Shown in pieces: positions 20,880-29,888 of a stretch of DNA of 64,000 nt. Position 1 is the stretch's first letter, and each line of letters starts with the position of its first letter. Source of the DNA: Streptomyces pyxinae (lineage in GTDB: Bacteria > Actinomycetota > Actinomycetes > Streptomycetales > Streptomycetaceae); NCBI RefSeq assembly GCF_024756275.1, contig NZ_JANUGQ010000002.1, positions 1 to 64,000 of the forward strand, written 5' to 3'. Below the pieces are notes generated by a model, which was not told the origin of the DNA, made no database searches, and worked only from the letters and a program-made list of their open reading frames with translations. The translations under genes and the position numbers were made by a program.

Positions 20880-21845
20880 TCAGACCGCCGTCGCCAGGGA
20901 GAGCGCGAAGCGGCCCGCCTCGTCCGTCCACCAGTGGGCCAACTCCAGCCCCGCCGCGTCCAGTTCCGCGCGGACGCCGTCCCGCCGGAACTTCGCCGAC
21001 ACCTCGGTGCGCAGCTCCTCGCCGGCCTCGAACGGCACCGCGAGATCCAGCTCCGGGAACTTCACGGTCAGGGCGTGCCGGGCGCGCAGCCGCATCTCGA
21101 TCCACTCCCGCTCCGGGTCCCAGACCGCCACATGGTCGAAGTCGTCCGGGTCGGCGTCCGCGCCCAGTTCGCGGCGGAGCACCGACAGCACGTTCTTGTT
21201 GAACGCGGCCGTCACCCCGCTCGCATCGTCGTACGCGGCGACCAACGTGGCCTCGTCCTTCACGAGGTCGGTGCCGAGCAGCAGCGCGTCACCGGGCGCC
21301 AGCAGGGTCCGCACCGAGCGCAGGAAGAGCTCCCGCTCGGCCGGGAGCAGATTGCCGATGGTGCCGCCGAGGAACGCCACCAGCCGGGGGCCCGGGGTGC
21401 CGGGCAGCGCCAGCCCCCGGGTGAAGTCGGCCACCAGGGCGTGCACTTCCAGCTCCGGATGGGCGGCGGTCAGCGTCCCGGCCGCCCCGCTCAGCGCGCT
21501 CTCGCTCACATCGACCGGCACATAGCTCCGCAGCCCCGGCAGCAGCGCCTCGATCAGATGACGGGTCTTCTCGGAGGAGCCGGAGCCCAGCTCCACCAGG
21601 GTGCGGGCCCCGGTGGCCGCCGCTATCTCCGGCGCCCGGGCGATCAGGATCTCTCGCTCCGCCCGGGTCGGGTAGTACTCGGGCAGCCGGGTGATCTCCT
21701 CGAAGAGTTCGCTGCCCCGGGCGTCGTAGAACCACTTCGGCGGCAGCTCCTTGGGTGTGCGGGTGAGCCCGCTGCGCACATCGGCGCGCAGATCGGCACC
21801 GGTGGTGTCCTCGGGCAGGGTACGGGTCAGCAGGAACGGGCTCAC
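20880..21845 (-). CDS. egtD: L-histidine N-alpha-methyltransferase EgtD
   Basis: 321 residues. The family N-terminus has LTRTPKELPPKWFYDARGS and LPEYYPTRAER. SAM motif I is LVELGSGSSEKT, followed by FLGGTIGNL and WDPEREWIEMRL. It trimethylates histidine to hercynine, the first committed step of ergothioneine synthesis. The GTG start overlaps the egtC stop (GTGA). It is the last gene of the operon, followed by a hairpin. Confidence 0.95.
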   Translation of the reverse strand: MSPFLLTRTLPEDTTGADLRADVRSGLTRTPKELPPKWFYDARGSELFEEITRLPEYYPTRAEREILIARAPEIAAATGARTLVELGSGSSEKTRHLIEALLPGLRSYVPVDVSESALSGAAGTLTAAHPELEVHALVADFTRGLALPGTPGPRLVAFLGGTIGNLLPAERELFLRSVRTLLAPGDALLLGTDLVKDEATLVAAYDDASGVTAAFNKNVLSVLRRELGADADPDDFDHVAVWDPEREWIEMRLRARHALTVKFPELDLAVPFEAGEELRTEVSAKFRRDGVRAELDAAGLELAHWWTDEAGRFALSLATAV

Positions 21846-22597
21846 GCGGATGGCTCCTTGAGGGGGGTGAGGAGGACGTCGGTGGCGGTGGCGGTCAGTA
21901 CCGTGCGGTCCGGTACCTCGCACCAGTGGGGATCGTCGTCGTACGGCTCCGATGCCACCACCGTGCCCGCGCCCGGCAGGGAGCGGTACCAGAGGGTGTC
22001 GCCCCAGGTGTTGGCGGTGATGGTCGTGCCATCGGTGAGCAGCAGATTGAGCCGGGAGCCCGGCGCCGCCCCGGCCGCCTCCCGCACGGTCTCCGCGACC
22101 GCCCGGGCCGGCTCCTCGGCCCGCCGCAGCCGGTGCAGCAGCACCGCCCACACCAGCGCCGAGTCATTGCGTGCCTCCAGCGACAGCAGCTCCCCGGCGG
22201 GCAGTTCCCCGGCGAACCCGGCGAGCGAACCGGGCCAGCCGGCCACCGCCCCGTTGTGGCTGAACAGCCAGGGGCCGGCGGCGAACGGAGCGGCGGCCGC
22301 CTCGGCGTCGGCACCCGCCAGGGTGGCGTCCCGGACCGCGCCGAGCAGCGCCCCGGCGCGCACCACCCGGGCCAGGTCCGCGAAGGACCGGTCGGCCCAG
22401 ATCGGCCCGGCGCGCCGGTAACGGGCCGGCACCGGGTCCGGCGGGGCGTACCAGCCGACCCCGAAACCGTCCGCGTTGACCGTGCCGTACCGCTGCCGGC
22501 GCGGCGCCCAGGACTGCCGGTACAGCCCGTGCTCCGGTTCCACCAGCACCGCTCCGAGCGTCACCGGCGGCCCCACATAGGCGAGATGACGGCACAT
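21842..22597 (-). CDS. egtC: Ergothioneine biosynthesis amidohydrolase EgtC
   Basis: 251 residues beginning MCRHLAYVG, so Cys2 becomes the N-terminal nucleophile of a class-II glutamine amidotransferase fold after Met removal. Other family elements are NADGFGVGWY, FSHNGAVAGW and ARNDSALVWAVLL. It removes the gamma-glutamyl group from gamma-glutamyl-hercynylcysteine sulfoxide. Its ATG overlaps the egtB stop by one base (TGATG). Confidence 0.95.
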   Translation of the reverse strand: MCRHLAYVGPPVTLGAVLVEPEHGLYRQSWAPRRQRYGTVNADGFGVGWYAPPDPVPARYRRAGPIWADRSFADLARVVRAGALLGAVRDATLAGADAEAAAAPFAAGPWLFSHNGAVAGWPGSLAGFAGELPAGELLSLEARNDSALVWAVLLHRLRRAEEPARAVAETVREAAGAAPGSRLNLLLTDGTTITANTWGDTLWYRSLPGAGTVVASEPYDDDPHWCEVPDRTVLTATATDVLLTPLKEPSA

Positions 22598-23922
22598 CAG
22601 GCGGCCACCGGACCCGGACCAGTGGTGGCGTCCCGCGCGGTGCGGAACCCGGCGAAGATCTGCCGCCGCACCGGCAGGTCCCAGTTGCGGAAGGTGCCCC
22701 GGCAGGCCACCGGGTCGACGGCGAACGAACCGCCGCGCAGCACCTTGTGGCCCGGGCCGAAGAAGACCTCCGAGTACTCCTTGTACGGGAAGGCGGTGAA
22801 GCCCGGGTAGGGCAGGAAGTCGCTCGCCGTCCACTCCCAGACGTCCCCGATCAGCTGGCGCACCCCGAGCGGCGAACTCCCCGCCGGATAGCTGCCCGCC
22901 GCCGCCGGGCGCAGATGGCGCTGGCCCAGGTTGGCGTGCTCCTCGGCCGGGTCCTCGTCGCCCCAGGGGTAGCGCAGCGAGCGGCCGGTGGCCGGGTCGT
23001 ACCGCGCGGCCTTCTCCCACTCCTCCTCGGTGGGCAGCCGGCGGCCCGCCCACCGGGCGTAGGCGTCCGCCTCGTACCAGCTCACATGGAGCACCGGCTC
23101 GTCCGCCGGCACCGGCTCCACCACCCCGAACCGGCGGCGCAGCCACTGCCCGCCCTCCCGGAACCAGAACAGCGGGGCGCCGATGGAGTGGCGGCGTATC
23201 TGCTCCCACCCCTCCGGAGCCCACCAGCGCTCCTCGCCGTACCCGTTCTCCGCGATGAACCGCTGGTAGTCGCCGTTGGTGACCGGCACGGTGTCGAGGT
23301 GGAAGCCGGGCACCACCCGGGTGTGCGCCGGGCGTTCGTTGTCCAGCGCCCAGGGCTCGTCGGAGGTCCCCATGGTGAACGGCCCGCCCGGCACGTACAC
23401 CTCGGCGGGCAGCCCGGTGGTGTCACCGGACGGCGGGGCCGGGGCGTGCAGCGCGGCCGGACCCCTGCGCAGTTGATGGGTGATGAGCATGGTCTCGTCG
23501 TGCTGCTGCTCGTGCTGGGCGACCATGCCGAAGGCGAAGGCCGCGTCCACCAGCGGCCGGCCCTCCAGCGCCGTCCGGTCCAGCACGTCCAGCACCCGTC
23601 CGCGTACGTCGGAGGCGTAGAGCCGGGCCTCGGCCGGGGCCAGCAGCGGCAGCGTCGGCCGGCTGGCCCGGGGGTGCTCGAAGGCGTCGTAGATCGAGTC
23701 GATCTCCGGGCGCAGCCCCGGATGACCGGCGACCGCCCGGAGCAGCCACTGCTCCTCCTGGTTGGAGATGTGCGCCAGGTCCCAGACGAGCGGGGACATC
23801 AGCGGGGAGTGCTGCGCGGTCAGATCGCCGTCGTCCACGCAGGAGGTGAGCAGTGCGGTGCGCGCCCGGGCGGTGGTGAGCGCGTCGAGCGCGCGCCGCC
23901 GGAGCGCTTCGGGGTCGGTCAT
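22597..23922 (-). CDS. egtB: Hercynine oxygenase (ergothioneine sulfoxide synthase) EgtB
   Basis: 441 residues. The N-terminal DinB-like domain carries the iron-binding His set: one in LAHISNQEEQ and H-x3-H in AQHEQQHDET. The C-terminal formylglycine-generating-enzyme-type fold has VYVPGGPFTMGT, RLPTEEEWEKAAR, GDVWEWT and LRGGSFAVDP. It joins hercynine with gamma-glutamylcysteine using O2 and Fe(II). It overlaps egtA by ATGA. Confidence 0.96.
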   Translation of the reverse strand: MTDPEALRRRALDALTTARARTALLTSCVDDGDLTAQHSPLMSPLVWDLAHISNQEEQWLLRAVAGHPGLRPEIDSIYDAFEHPRASRPTLPLLAPAEARLYASDVRGRVLDVLDRTALEGRPLVDAAFAFGMVAQHEQQHDETMLITHQLRRGPAALHAPAPPSGDTTGLPAEVYVPGGPFTMGTSDEPWALDNERPAHTRVVPGFHLDTVPVTNGDYQRFIAENGYGEERWWAPEGWEQIRRHSIGAPLFWFREGGQWLRRRFGVVEPVPADEPVLHVSWYEADAYARWAGRRLPTEEEWEKAARYDPATGRSLRYPWGDEDPAEEHANLGQRHLRPAAAGSYPAGSSPLGVRQLIGDVWEWTASDFLPYPGFTAFPYKEYSEVFFGPGHKVLRGGSFAVDPVACRGTFRNWDLPVRRQIFAGFRTARDATTGPGPVAA

Positions 23923-25274
23923 GCGGGGGCGTCCTTCCCGGAGACAACGGTCCTTCCGGGGGCGGAACCCCTCCCGGAGGCGGCATGCCCGGTGCCGGGA
24001 CGCGCCCCGGCCGTGGGCGGGAGCAACTCGTCGGCGGGACATCGGCCCCGCAGGACGAAGCGCTCTTCGAAGGCGGCCACGGCGTCCTGGACGGCCGTGG
24101 GGGCACCGCCCCGGGCCAGCGCGGCGCGCGCCAGGCCGAAGCAGGAGACGGCCGCCTCACGGAGCGCGGGCACGGCCAGCCCGTCCCGCGCGGCGGCGGT
24201 CCAGAGCCGGTCGCGCGGCGGCGGCTGGGGGCCCGGCGGTCCGAACCCCTCGGTGAGGGACTCCGCCAGCCGGTACGCCGCCTCCGCCGCCTCCGGGTCG
24301 TCGAAGAGCGCGGAGACCACGGCCAGCGGCACCAGCCAGCCGTCCTCGCCGGGCTGGGCGTCCAGCATCCGCAGCTCCAGGTGACCGCGCGGCCGGACCG
24401 GCGGGAACAGGGTGCTGATGTGGTAGTCCAGATCCGCCCGGGTGGCGGGCCGGGGCCGGCCGTGGCGCAGCCAGTCGCGGAAGGTCAGGCCGTCCGGGAC
24501 CAGCCAGGGACCGTCCGGCCGCCGGACGCACATCACCGGCGCGTCCAGCACATGGTCGGCCCAGGCCCCGCGCGGCTCCCGGTCCAGCCGCGGGGCCAGG
24601 CTCCGCACCGGGTCCAGCTCCGCCCAGAGCGACTGCCGTGCCGAGCGGTGCGTGGCGGGCCGGCCCTGGAGCACCGGCGAGGCCGCGAAGACGGCCACCA
24701 GCACCGGGCCCAGCAGATGCGCCAGCCGCCACCGGCGCTCCAGGCCGAGCGGCCCCGGCTCCTCGTACCCGGCGTCCAGGCAGACCTGCACCGAGGCCGA
24801 GTCGCGCATCATGGCCCGGCCGGCCGGGCCCGTCCGGTCGAGCCAGGTCTCCATGGCGTCGTAGCGCGGCTCCCGCAGCAACCGCTCGCGCGGCCCCTGC
24901 CAGGGGTCCGTGCCGCCGCCGGTGAGGACGAGCCCATCCGCGCGCAGGGCGTCCCGCACCACGTCCAGGTCGGCCGCGGTGACGGCGACGCATTCGGCGA
25001 GGGAGGAAGCGGGCGGCGAGCTGAGCTCCAGCTGCCCGCCCGGCTCGAAGGTCAGGGCCGATTTCAGCGGCAGCGACCCGAGCCCGGCGAAGACGGTGCG
25101 CAGCCGGTCGACGGGGACCGGCAGACGGGGGGCGTGTGCGTCGTGGACGAACCACTCCAGTTCGACGCCGACGGTTCCGGGCGGACCCGTCTTGAAACAG
25201 ATACAGCGGAGGAGGTCCTCCGCCTGGTGCTCGGAGAGCGGATCGCCGCTGTCCGGGCCGTCGCTGAGTGACAT
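23919..25274 (-). CDS. egtA: Glutamate-cysteine ligase EgtA
   Basis: 451 residues of the GCS2-type family with TVGVELEWFVHD, LTFEPGGQLELSS, MRDSASVQVCLD and HLELRMLDAQPG. It makes the gamma-glutamylcysteine used by EgtB. I chose the ATG at 25274, which has a textbook GGAGGA ribosome site; a longer reading frame upstream is unlikely. It is the first gene of a four-gene operon in which every junction overlaps, so expression is tightly coupled. EgtE, the PLP lyase for the last step, is not in the window. Confidence 0.94.
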   Translation of the reverse strand: MSLSDGPDSGDPLSEHQAEDLLRCICFKTGPPGTVGVELEWFVHDAHAPRLPVPVDRLRTVFAGLGSLPLKSALTFEPGGQLELSSPPASSLAECVAVTAADLDVVRDALRADGLVLTGGGTDPWQGPRERLLREPRYDAMETWLDRTGPAGRAMMRDSASVQVCLDAGYEEPGPLGLERRWRLAHLLGPVLVAVFAASPVLQGRPATHRSARQSLWAELDPVRSLAPRLDREPRGAWADHVLDAPVMCVRRPDGPWLVPDGLTFRDWLRHGRPRPATRADLDYHISTLFPPVRPRGHLELRMLDAQPGEDGWLVPLAVVSALFDDPEAAEAAYRLAESLTEGFGPPGPQPPPRDRLWTAAARDGLAVPALREAAVSCFGLARAALARGGAPTAVQDAVAAFEERFVLRGRCPADELLPPTAGARPGTGHAASGRGSAPGRTVVSGKDAPA

Positions 25275-26242
25275 GGTGAATCCTCCGGTGGAAGAGTGTC
25301 GCCCTCTCACCTAAGCCACCACCGCCCCTTCGCACAAGAGCGCGTGCGCCGGACGGTCGCCGCCGGAACATCTGTGGTCGCGGCCGCGATTGATCATGGA
25401 TGTTCGGGGTATGAGCGCCCGTTCTCGGGTCAATTGCCAGGAGCACCGGCGAACTTGTCGAACGGGGCCGGTACGCGCTCCCGGCGACGCCGTCCGAGCC
25501 TCCCCCGGAGCGCTCCCGGCGCCGTCGAAGCCCCCGCCGGCCCCCGGACCGCCGGCCGGTACGGCCCCGGCAGCCGCCCCCGGACGGACCTCGGACCGGC
25601 CCTGACCGGGGCTTTCACCGGCACCCGGCGGTATGTTCCCGAGGGGTCCCCGGGCCCGCCGCCGTCACCAGGACACCGGGCGGGGCACCGGACCGCCGTC
25701 ACCGCGCGTGTCACCGCGGGGTCCGGCCGCCGGGCGGCCCGGTGGCTCACCGGGGCGGCGGGCGGACCGATGGCGGTGCTGACCTTCCGTCTCCGCCGGG
25801 TCCCCGCCGGTTGCCGGCTCCCCGGTGGTGTCCGGGCCCCGGGGAGGAGCCCGGCCGGGGGCCCCGCCCGGTCCCGGTCCCGGTGCCCCGGCCTTCTCCG
25901 CCCCGCTCCCGGTCCCGGTGTCCCCGCCTTTTCCGCCCACCACCGGGCGGGACGGGCCGCCGGGTCCACCGACCGGGTGATCCTCCCGCCCGGCGTACCG
26001 GGCGTCCGGGACGGTCCGTGCGGCCGGGTGGCGGCCCCCGGCCCGGGCCGCCGACTTTCCCGCCGTGTCGCCTTTCTCACGTCGCCCGCCCCGGCGCGGG
26101 CGGGTTGCGCCGCAGTGACCCGGGGGTTGCTCCGCGATGACCCGGGAGTTGCGGAGTCGACGACCGGACACCCGCCGCGCCGCCCGACCGGGCCGGAGGG
26201 GTGGGGGAGTCCGCCGTCGCCGCCGACTCCCGGCCCCGCCGC
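25275..26242. other. 968-bp gene-free region upstream of egtA
   Basis: The egt promoter must lie at its left end (minus strand). The best candidate there is a TTGACC box (complement of 25430-25435) with a poor -10, about 150 bp before egtA. The rest is extremely GC-rich, with runs of GGTCCCGGTCCCGGTGCCCC-like sequence around 25865-25940. Long open frames occur on both strands, but their translations are Pro/Arg/Gly low complexity without any domain, so I call no gene. A 22-bp tandem repeat sits at 26111-26155. Confidence 0.5.
26111..26155. repeat. Two 22-bp tandem copies with core TGACCCGGGRGTTGC
   Basis: CGCAGTGACCCGGGGGTTGC is followed head to tail by CGCGATGACCCGGGAGTTGC, with a two-base spacer. 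They lie about 90 bp beyond the stop of the PemK-like gene. Function unknown; possibly an operator pair or slippage product. Confidence 0.6.
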
Positions 26243-26776
26243 TCAGCGCCAGCCGTACCGTTCCGCCAGCCGGGTGACCACCCGGTCGAAGCGCGGCCGG
26301 TCCAGGGCGCACGCCTCCCGGCGCATGCCCTCCTCGTGGACCCGCAGCACCCGGTCCAGGTCCGCCCAGGATTCGCGCCCGGCGTCGTCCCAGGGACCGG
26401 AGCCGACCGCCACCCACTCCCGGTCCCCGTCGTGCGGGCGGCTGGACAGCTGTACGGCCAGCAGGGTGCCGGCCTCCTCCCGGGCCACCACCAGGACCGG
26501 GCGGTCCTTGCCGCGCCCGTCCTTCTCCTCGTACGGCACCCAGGTCCAGACGATCTCGCCCGGATCGGGCGCCCCGTCGCGGTCGGGCGCGTACGAGGTG
26601 CGGACCGGGCCCACCTCCCGGGGCTCGGCCTCGGTGGTCGCGGCGGGCCCGAACCGGCCGGGGCGGTCGGCGAAGCCGTCGAGATCGCCGTTGGCGCTGG
26701 TGATGCCGGCGGGGGCGGCGGAGCCGGCGGGCCCCCGGGGCTCCGAGGACTCTGAGAACGCTGAGAATTCCGTCAT
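26243..26776 (-). CDS. PemK/MazF-like toxin-family protein
   Basis: 177 residues. The N-terminal 75 residues are hydrophilic and Ser/Glu/Pro-rich. The C-terminal domain has GEIVWTWVPYEEKDGRGKDR, PVLVVAREE and AVQLSSRPH, the G-E-(I/V)-(V/W)...RPVLVV pattern of PemK/MazF endoribonucleases. The usual PemK toxin is about 110 residues, so this has an extra N-terminal region. No antitoxin ORF is adjacent. It may be a free-standing domesticated PemK-like protein, as is common in actinobacteria, rather than an active toxin-antitoxin pair. Confidence 0.7.
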   Translation of the reverse strand: MTEFSAFSESSEPRGPAGSAAPAGITSANGDLDGFADRPGRFGPAATTEAEPREVGPVRTSYAPDRDGAPDPGEIVWTWVPYEEKDGRGKDRPVLVVAREEAGTLLAVQLSSRPHDGDREWVAVGSGPWDDAGRESWADLDRVLRVHEEGMRREACALDRPRFDRVVTRLAERYGWR

Positions 26777-26924
26777 CCCACCCACCGTAGGAGGCGGGCC
26801 GCCGCCGGCGCGAATCCGCCCCGGGCGCGGTCGCGGGGCGGTTGTCAGTGGCCGCTGCCATTCTGGGACTGCGGGCAGATCCGGCCGTCCGGCCGGGGAG
26901 ACGCGAGCGCCCGCGGAGGTCACC

Positions 26925-27725
26925 ATGCTGACGACGCATTACGTCCCGGGGACACCCAACTGGCTCGACCTGGGCGCTCCCGATGTCGACGCGGCCGCCG
27001 ACTTCTACCGGTCCGTGTTCGGCTGGACCTTCCACCGGGCGGGCCCGGAGGAGTCCGGTGAGTACGGCTTCTTCCGGCTGGGCGACCGGACCGTGGCCGC
27101 CGCCGGGCCGCTCACCGGGGAAGCCGTCCGCTCCGCCTGGACGCCGTACTTCGCCACGGCCGACGCCGAGGCCACCGCCGCCGCGGTCGAGCGCGCGGGC
27201 GGCTCGGTCCGGGTCGCCCCGGACGACGTCGGCACGGCCGGCCGGCTGGCCGCCTTCACCGATCCGGCGGGCGCCGAGTTCGCCGTCTGGCAGCCGGGGG
27301 ACATCGCCGGACTCGATGTGGTGATGGAGCCGGACACCCTCTGCTGGACCGAGCTGTACACCACGGACCGGGCCGCCGCGAAGGACTTCTACACCGCGGT
27401 CTTCTCCTGGAGCTACGACGACATGACGGCCGGCGACACGGTCTACAGCGTCGCCTCGTCGCCGGGCGGCGGCAAGGACGGCGACAGCGGCCAGAGCGGC
27501 ATCCTGGAGCTGGCCGGGGAGCACCTGGCGGCGGGCTCCCGGCCCGAATGGCATCCCTACTTCGGGGTCACCGACTGCGACACCGCCTTCGCACGGGCCA
27601 CCGGCCACGGCGCCACGGTCCTGATCCCGCCCATGGACGCGCCCGGCGTCGGGCGCGTCGCCATGGTGGCGGACCCGGCGGGCGCGCCCTTCGCGCTGAT
27701 CAAGGGAGATCCGGAGACGACCTGA
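26925..27725 (+). CDS. Two-domain VOC family protein
   Basis: 266 residues with two tandem glyoxalase-like modules. Module 1 begins GTPNWLDLGAPDVDAAADFY; module 2 begins LCWTELYTTDRAAAKDFY. Each ends in a DPAGA(E/P)FA(V/L) strand. This matches the actinobacterial 27-kDa antigen/CFP30B-like VOC group (hydroxylase-like), function unproven. The strong ribosome site GCGGAGGTCACC fixes the ATG. It is divergent from the PemK-like gene, with a 148-bp spacer. Confidence 0.85.
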   Translation: MLTTHYVPGTPNWLDLGAPDVDAAADFYRSVFGWTFHRAGPEESGEYGFFRLGDRTVAAAGPLTGEAVRSAWTPYFATADAEATAAAVERAGGSVRVAPDDVGTAGRLAAFTDPAGAEFAVWQPGDIAGLDVVMEPDTLCWTELYTTDRAAAKDFYTAVFSWSYDDMTAGDTVYSVASSPGGGKDGDSGQSGILELAGEHLAAGSRPEWHPYFGVTDCDTAFARATGHGATVLIPPMDAPGVGRVAMVADPAGAPFALIKGDPETT

Positions 27726-27925
27726 CGGCCGCCGCGGGGGGAGCCGGCGCCGGGGCGGTACCGGACCCCGGCGGCCCTCGCGCACCCGCCCGCCGCCGGG
27801 AGGTCCGTACCGGTACGGCGCACGCACATTCCGAACACCACGGACACTCCGGACCCGGGCGACGGCGAGAACCGGCCACTCGCCGTCACCGGACCCCCGG
27901 CGGTTCTGCGAGGATGCCGGGCGCG

Positions 27926-28945
27926 ATGAGCCAGTTACCCCAGCAGCCCGCAGAGCCCCCGGTCCCGACCAGCGCCGATGTCGCGCGCCTGGCCGGCGTG
28001 TCCCGGGCGACCGTCTCGTACGTGCTCAATGACACCGCCGCCGTCCGGATCAGCGACGCCACCCGCCGGCGGGTCCGGCAGGCCGCCGACGACCTGGGAT
28101 ACGTCCCGCACGCCGCCGCCCGCAGCCTGCGGGCCGGACACACCAGGACCGTGCTGCTGCCCACCGTCCACATCCCGGCCGGACCGCTCTACCGCCGGTT
28201 TCACGACGAGTTCCAGTGGACGCTGCGCGAGCTCGGCTACACGGTCGTGCAGTACGGCAGCGCCGGCATGGACGGGGACGAGGCGGCCCGCGCCTGGGCC
28301 GAGCTGCGCCCGGTGGCGGTGGTCTCACTGAGCGGGACGCTCACCGCGCGGGGCGTCGCCGTGCTCAAGCGCGCCGGGGCCAAGGCGGTGATCACGCTCG
28401 GCTCGCGGCCGGTCCCGGGCGCCCACACCGTGGTCATGGACCAGCGGGAGGTGGGCCGTCGTGCCGCCGCCCATCTGCTGGAGCGCGGCTACCGCCGGAT
28501 CGGGGTGGTGCTGCCCGGCGAGCCGGGTCTCGATCTGCTCTCCGGCCCGCGGCTCGACGGCGTGCGCGAGACGGTGGCGGGCACCGGGACGCCGGTCGTG
28601 CCGCTGCCGCTGGACCCCTCCGAGGAGGCCGCCGCGCGCACCGCCGCCCGCTGCCGCCGGGAGCGGCTGGACGCCGTCTTCGCCTACAACGACGAGTACG
28701 CCATGCTGCTGATGCGGGCCCTCCAGGACGCGGGCACCGCCGTCCCGGGCGAGGTGGCGGTCATGGGCGCCGACGACCTGTTCCTCGGCCGGCTGCTGCG
28801 GCCCCGGCTCAGCACCGTCCGGATCGATATGGAGACCGGCCAGCGGCTGGCCGAGCTGGTCGACCGGGCGGTCCGCGAGCCGCGCTCCCTGCCGGAGCGG
28901 CAGGACCTGATGGCCGCCCGGACGGTCCCCCGGGACTCCACCTGA
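27926..28945 (+). CDS. LacI-family transcriptional regulator
   Basis: 339 residues. The N-terminal HTH and hinge have TSADVARLAGVSRATVSYVL and DDLGYVPHAAARSLRAGHT. The periplasmic-binding-protein-like effector domain includes RIGVVLPGEPG, FAYNDEYAM and VAVMGADDLFL. No sugar transport or catabolic operon is adjacent, so its ligand is unclear. An ATG at 27914 is an alternative start (MPGAMSQ). Confidence 0.9.
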   Translation: MSQLPQQPAEPPVPTSADVARLAGVSRATVSYVLNDTAAVRISDATRRRVRQAADDLGYVPHAAARSLRAGHTRTVLLPTVHIPAGPLYRRFHDEFQWTLRELGYTVVQYGSAGMDGDEAARAWAELRPVAVVSLSGTLTARGVAVLKRAGAKAVITLGSRPVPGAHTVVMDQREVGRRAAAHLLERGYRRIGVVLPGEPGLDLLSGPRLDGVRETVAGTGTPVVPLPLDPSEEAAARTAARCRRERLDAVFAYNDEYAMLLMRALQDAGTAVPGEVAVMGADDLFLGRLLRPRLSTVRIDMETGQRLAELVDRAVREPRSLPERQDLMAARTVPRDST

Positions 28946-29321
28946 GCCCTCCGCGCCGCCCGCCGCCCACGGTCCCGGCCCCCGGGCCTCCGGAACCGGC
29001 CCCCGGGCCTCCGGAACCGGCCCCCGGGCCTCCGGAGCCGGCGCCGTACGCCCGCCGGGAACGCGCCGGCGGCCGGGGCCGTATCGCCGGAAGCCGTGCC
29101 GGGACCCGGGCCGTCGCACCCGGCGGAGGCACACCGGGAGTCGGGCACGGGGAGGCGTGCCTGACCCATGCCCTGCGGGCCGCTCGCCGTGCGCGCCGGA
29201 GCCGTACGCCCGCCGGGCACGCTCCCGGGGACCGGACCGGTCCCCGGGAGCGTGCGGAACCGGGGCCGGCCGGCCCGCCGCCGGAGGTGCGGCGGGGCCG
29301 GATCCTCCCTACCGTCGCCCC
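28946..29321. other. GC-rich spacer after the LacI gene
   Basis: 376 bp. It starts with three 21-bp tandem repeats (28976-29038). Further on are repeated GTACGCCCGCCGGG boxes (29046 and 29207 regions). I see no gene; the promoter of the small unknown gene at 29322 must lie at the right end. Confidence 0.45.
28976..29038. repeat. Three tandem copies of a 21-bp unit
   Basis: CGGCCCCCGGGCCTCCGGAAC at 28976, 28997 and 29018 (last copy with one change). Non-coding position 31 bp after the LacI stop. Each unit can fold on itself (GGCCCCCGGGCC, CCGG), so it might end transcription. Confidence 0.85.
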
Positions 29322-29654
29322 ATGAGCACAGACAGCACCCACGGCGGACCGGGCGGCGAGCGGCCCCCGGCCGGAACCGGCCCCGGCCCGGCGGCCCGGC
29401 GCTTCGAGATCCTGGTGGTACCCGAGCACGCCGCCGGCCATGACGCGGCACACCTGGCGGAGGCCGCGATCCGCTCGGGTGTGGTGACCGCCACCGGGGC
29501 GACCGGGGCCTCCGGCTATCCGCGCTACGCCGGGGACGGGATGGAGGCGGACATCGACCCGGAGACCCGCACGGTGGAGGCGCTGCTGGTCGACGGCGCG
29601 GAGCTGGACTACGGGCTGTCCGCCCGGGTCTCGGGCCGTACGCCCCCGGGGTGA
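29322..29654 (+). CDS. Small protein of unknown function
   Basis: 110 residues. A Gly/Pro-rich N-terminus is followed by a compact-looking domain FEILVVPEHAAGHDAAHLAE, GYPRYAGDGMEADIDPETRT and VEALLVDGAELDY. I do not recognise the family. Strand/helix alternation suggests a folded alpha/beta domain. No signal peptide or membrane segment. It sits alone between a LacI regulator and a thiolase gene with its own promoter. Confidence 0.55.
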   Translation: MSTDSTHGGPGGERPPAGTGPGPAARRFEILVVPEHAAGHDAAHLAEAAIRSGVVTATGATGASGYPRYAGDGMEADIDPETRTVEALLVDGAELDYGLSARVSGRTPPG

Positions 29655-29737
29655 TCACCCCCAGCGGCCGTCCGCGCGGCCCGCGAGCCGGACCGGGAAC
29701 CGGACCTGGGGACGGCCCCGGGACGGACCCGCGGCCG

Positions 29738-29767
29738 TTGACAGGCCCGGGGCGGGGAACGGAGACT
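29738..29767 (+). promoter_or_regulatory. Promoter of the thiolase gene
   Basis: A perfect TTGACA (-35) at 29738-29743, then 18 bp, then GAGACT at 29762-29767 as a poor -10. The palindromic operator at 29781 would overlap the start of transcription. Confidence 0.5.
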
Positions 29768-29780
29768 CGGCGCGGACCGG

Positions 29781-29792
29781 ACGAACGTTCGT
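29781..29792. promoter_or_regulatory. Perfect 12-bp palindrome ACGAACGTTCGT (TetR-type operator candidate)
   Basis: Located 14 bp downstream of the -10 candidate and 97 bp before the thiolase ATG. The (C/G)AACG-CGTT(C/G) pattern resembles operators of TetR-family acyl-CoA regulators. No such regulator gene is adjacent, so the repressor would act in trans. Confidence 0.55.
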
Positions 29793-29888
29793 TCAGCGAC
29801 GCGGGGTTCGCGGCTGTTCCCCCGCCGGCGCTCCGTTCGCCGGAGCCGGTCCACCGGAGCGGGCCGAGGCAGCTGGGAGAGAAGACCG

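Noticed and set aside
25387..25412. Sigma-B-type promoter ending in GGGTAT on the plus strand
   Set aside because: No GTTT-like -35 at the right distance and no downstream plus-strand gene.
25433..26242. Protein-coding gene in the long spacer upstream of egtA
   Set aside because: Open frames on both strands give Pro/Arg/Gly low complexity with no recognisable motif or ribosome site; open frames are expected by chance at this GC content.
28976..29038. Possible CRISPR array (three 21-bp repeats)
   Set aside because: Repeats are directly abutting with no unique spacers and no cas genes are present anywhere in the window.
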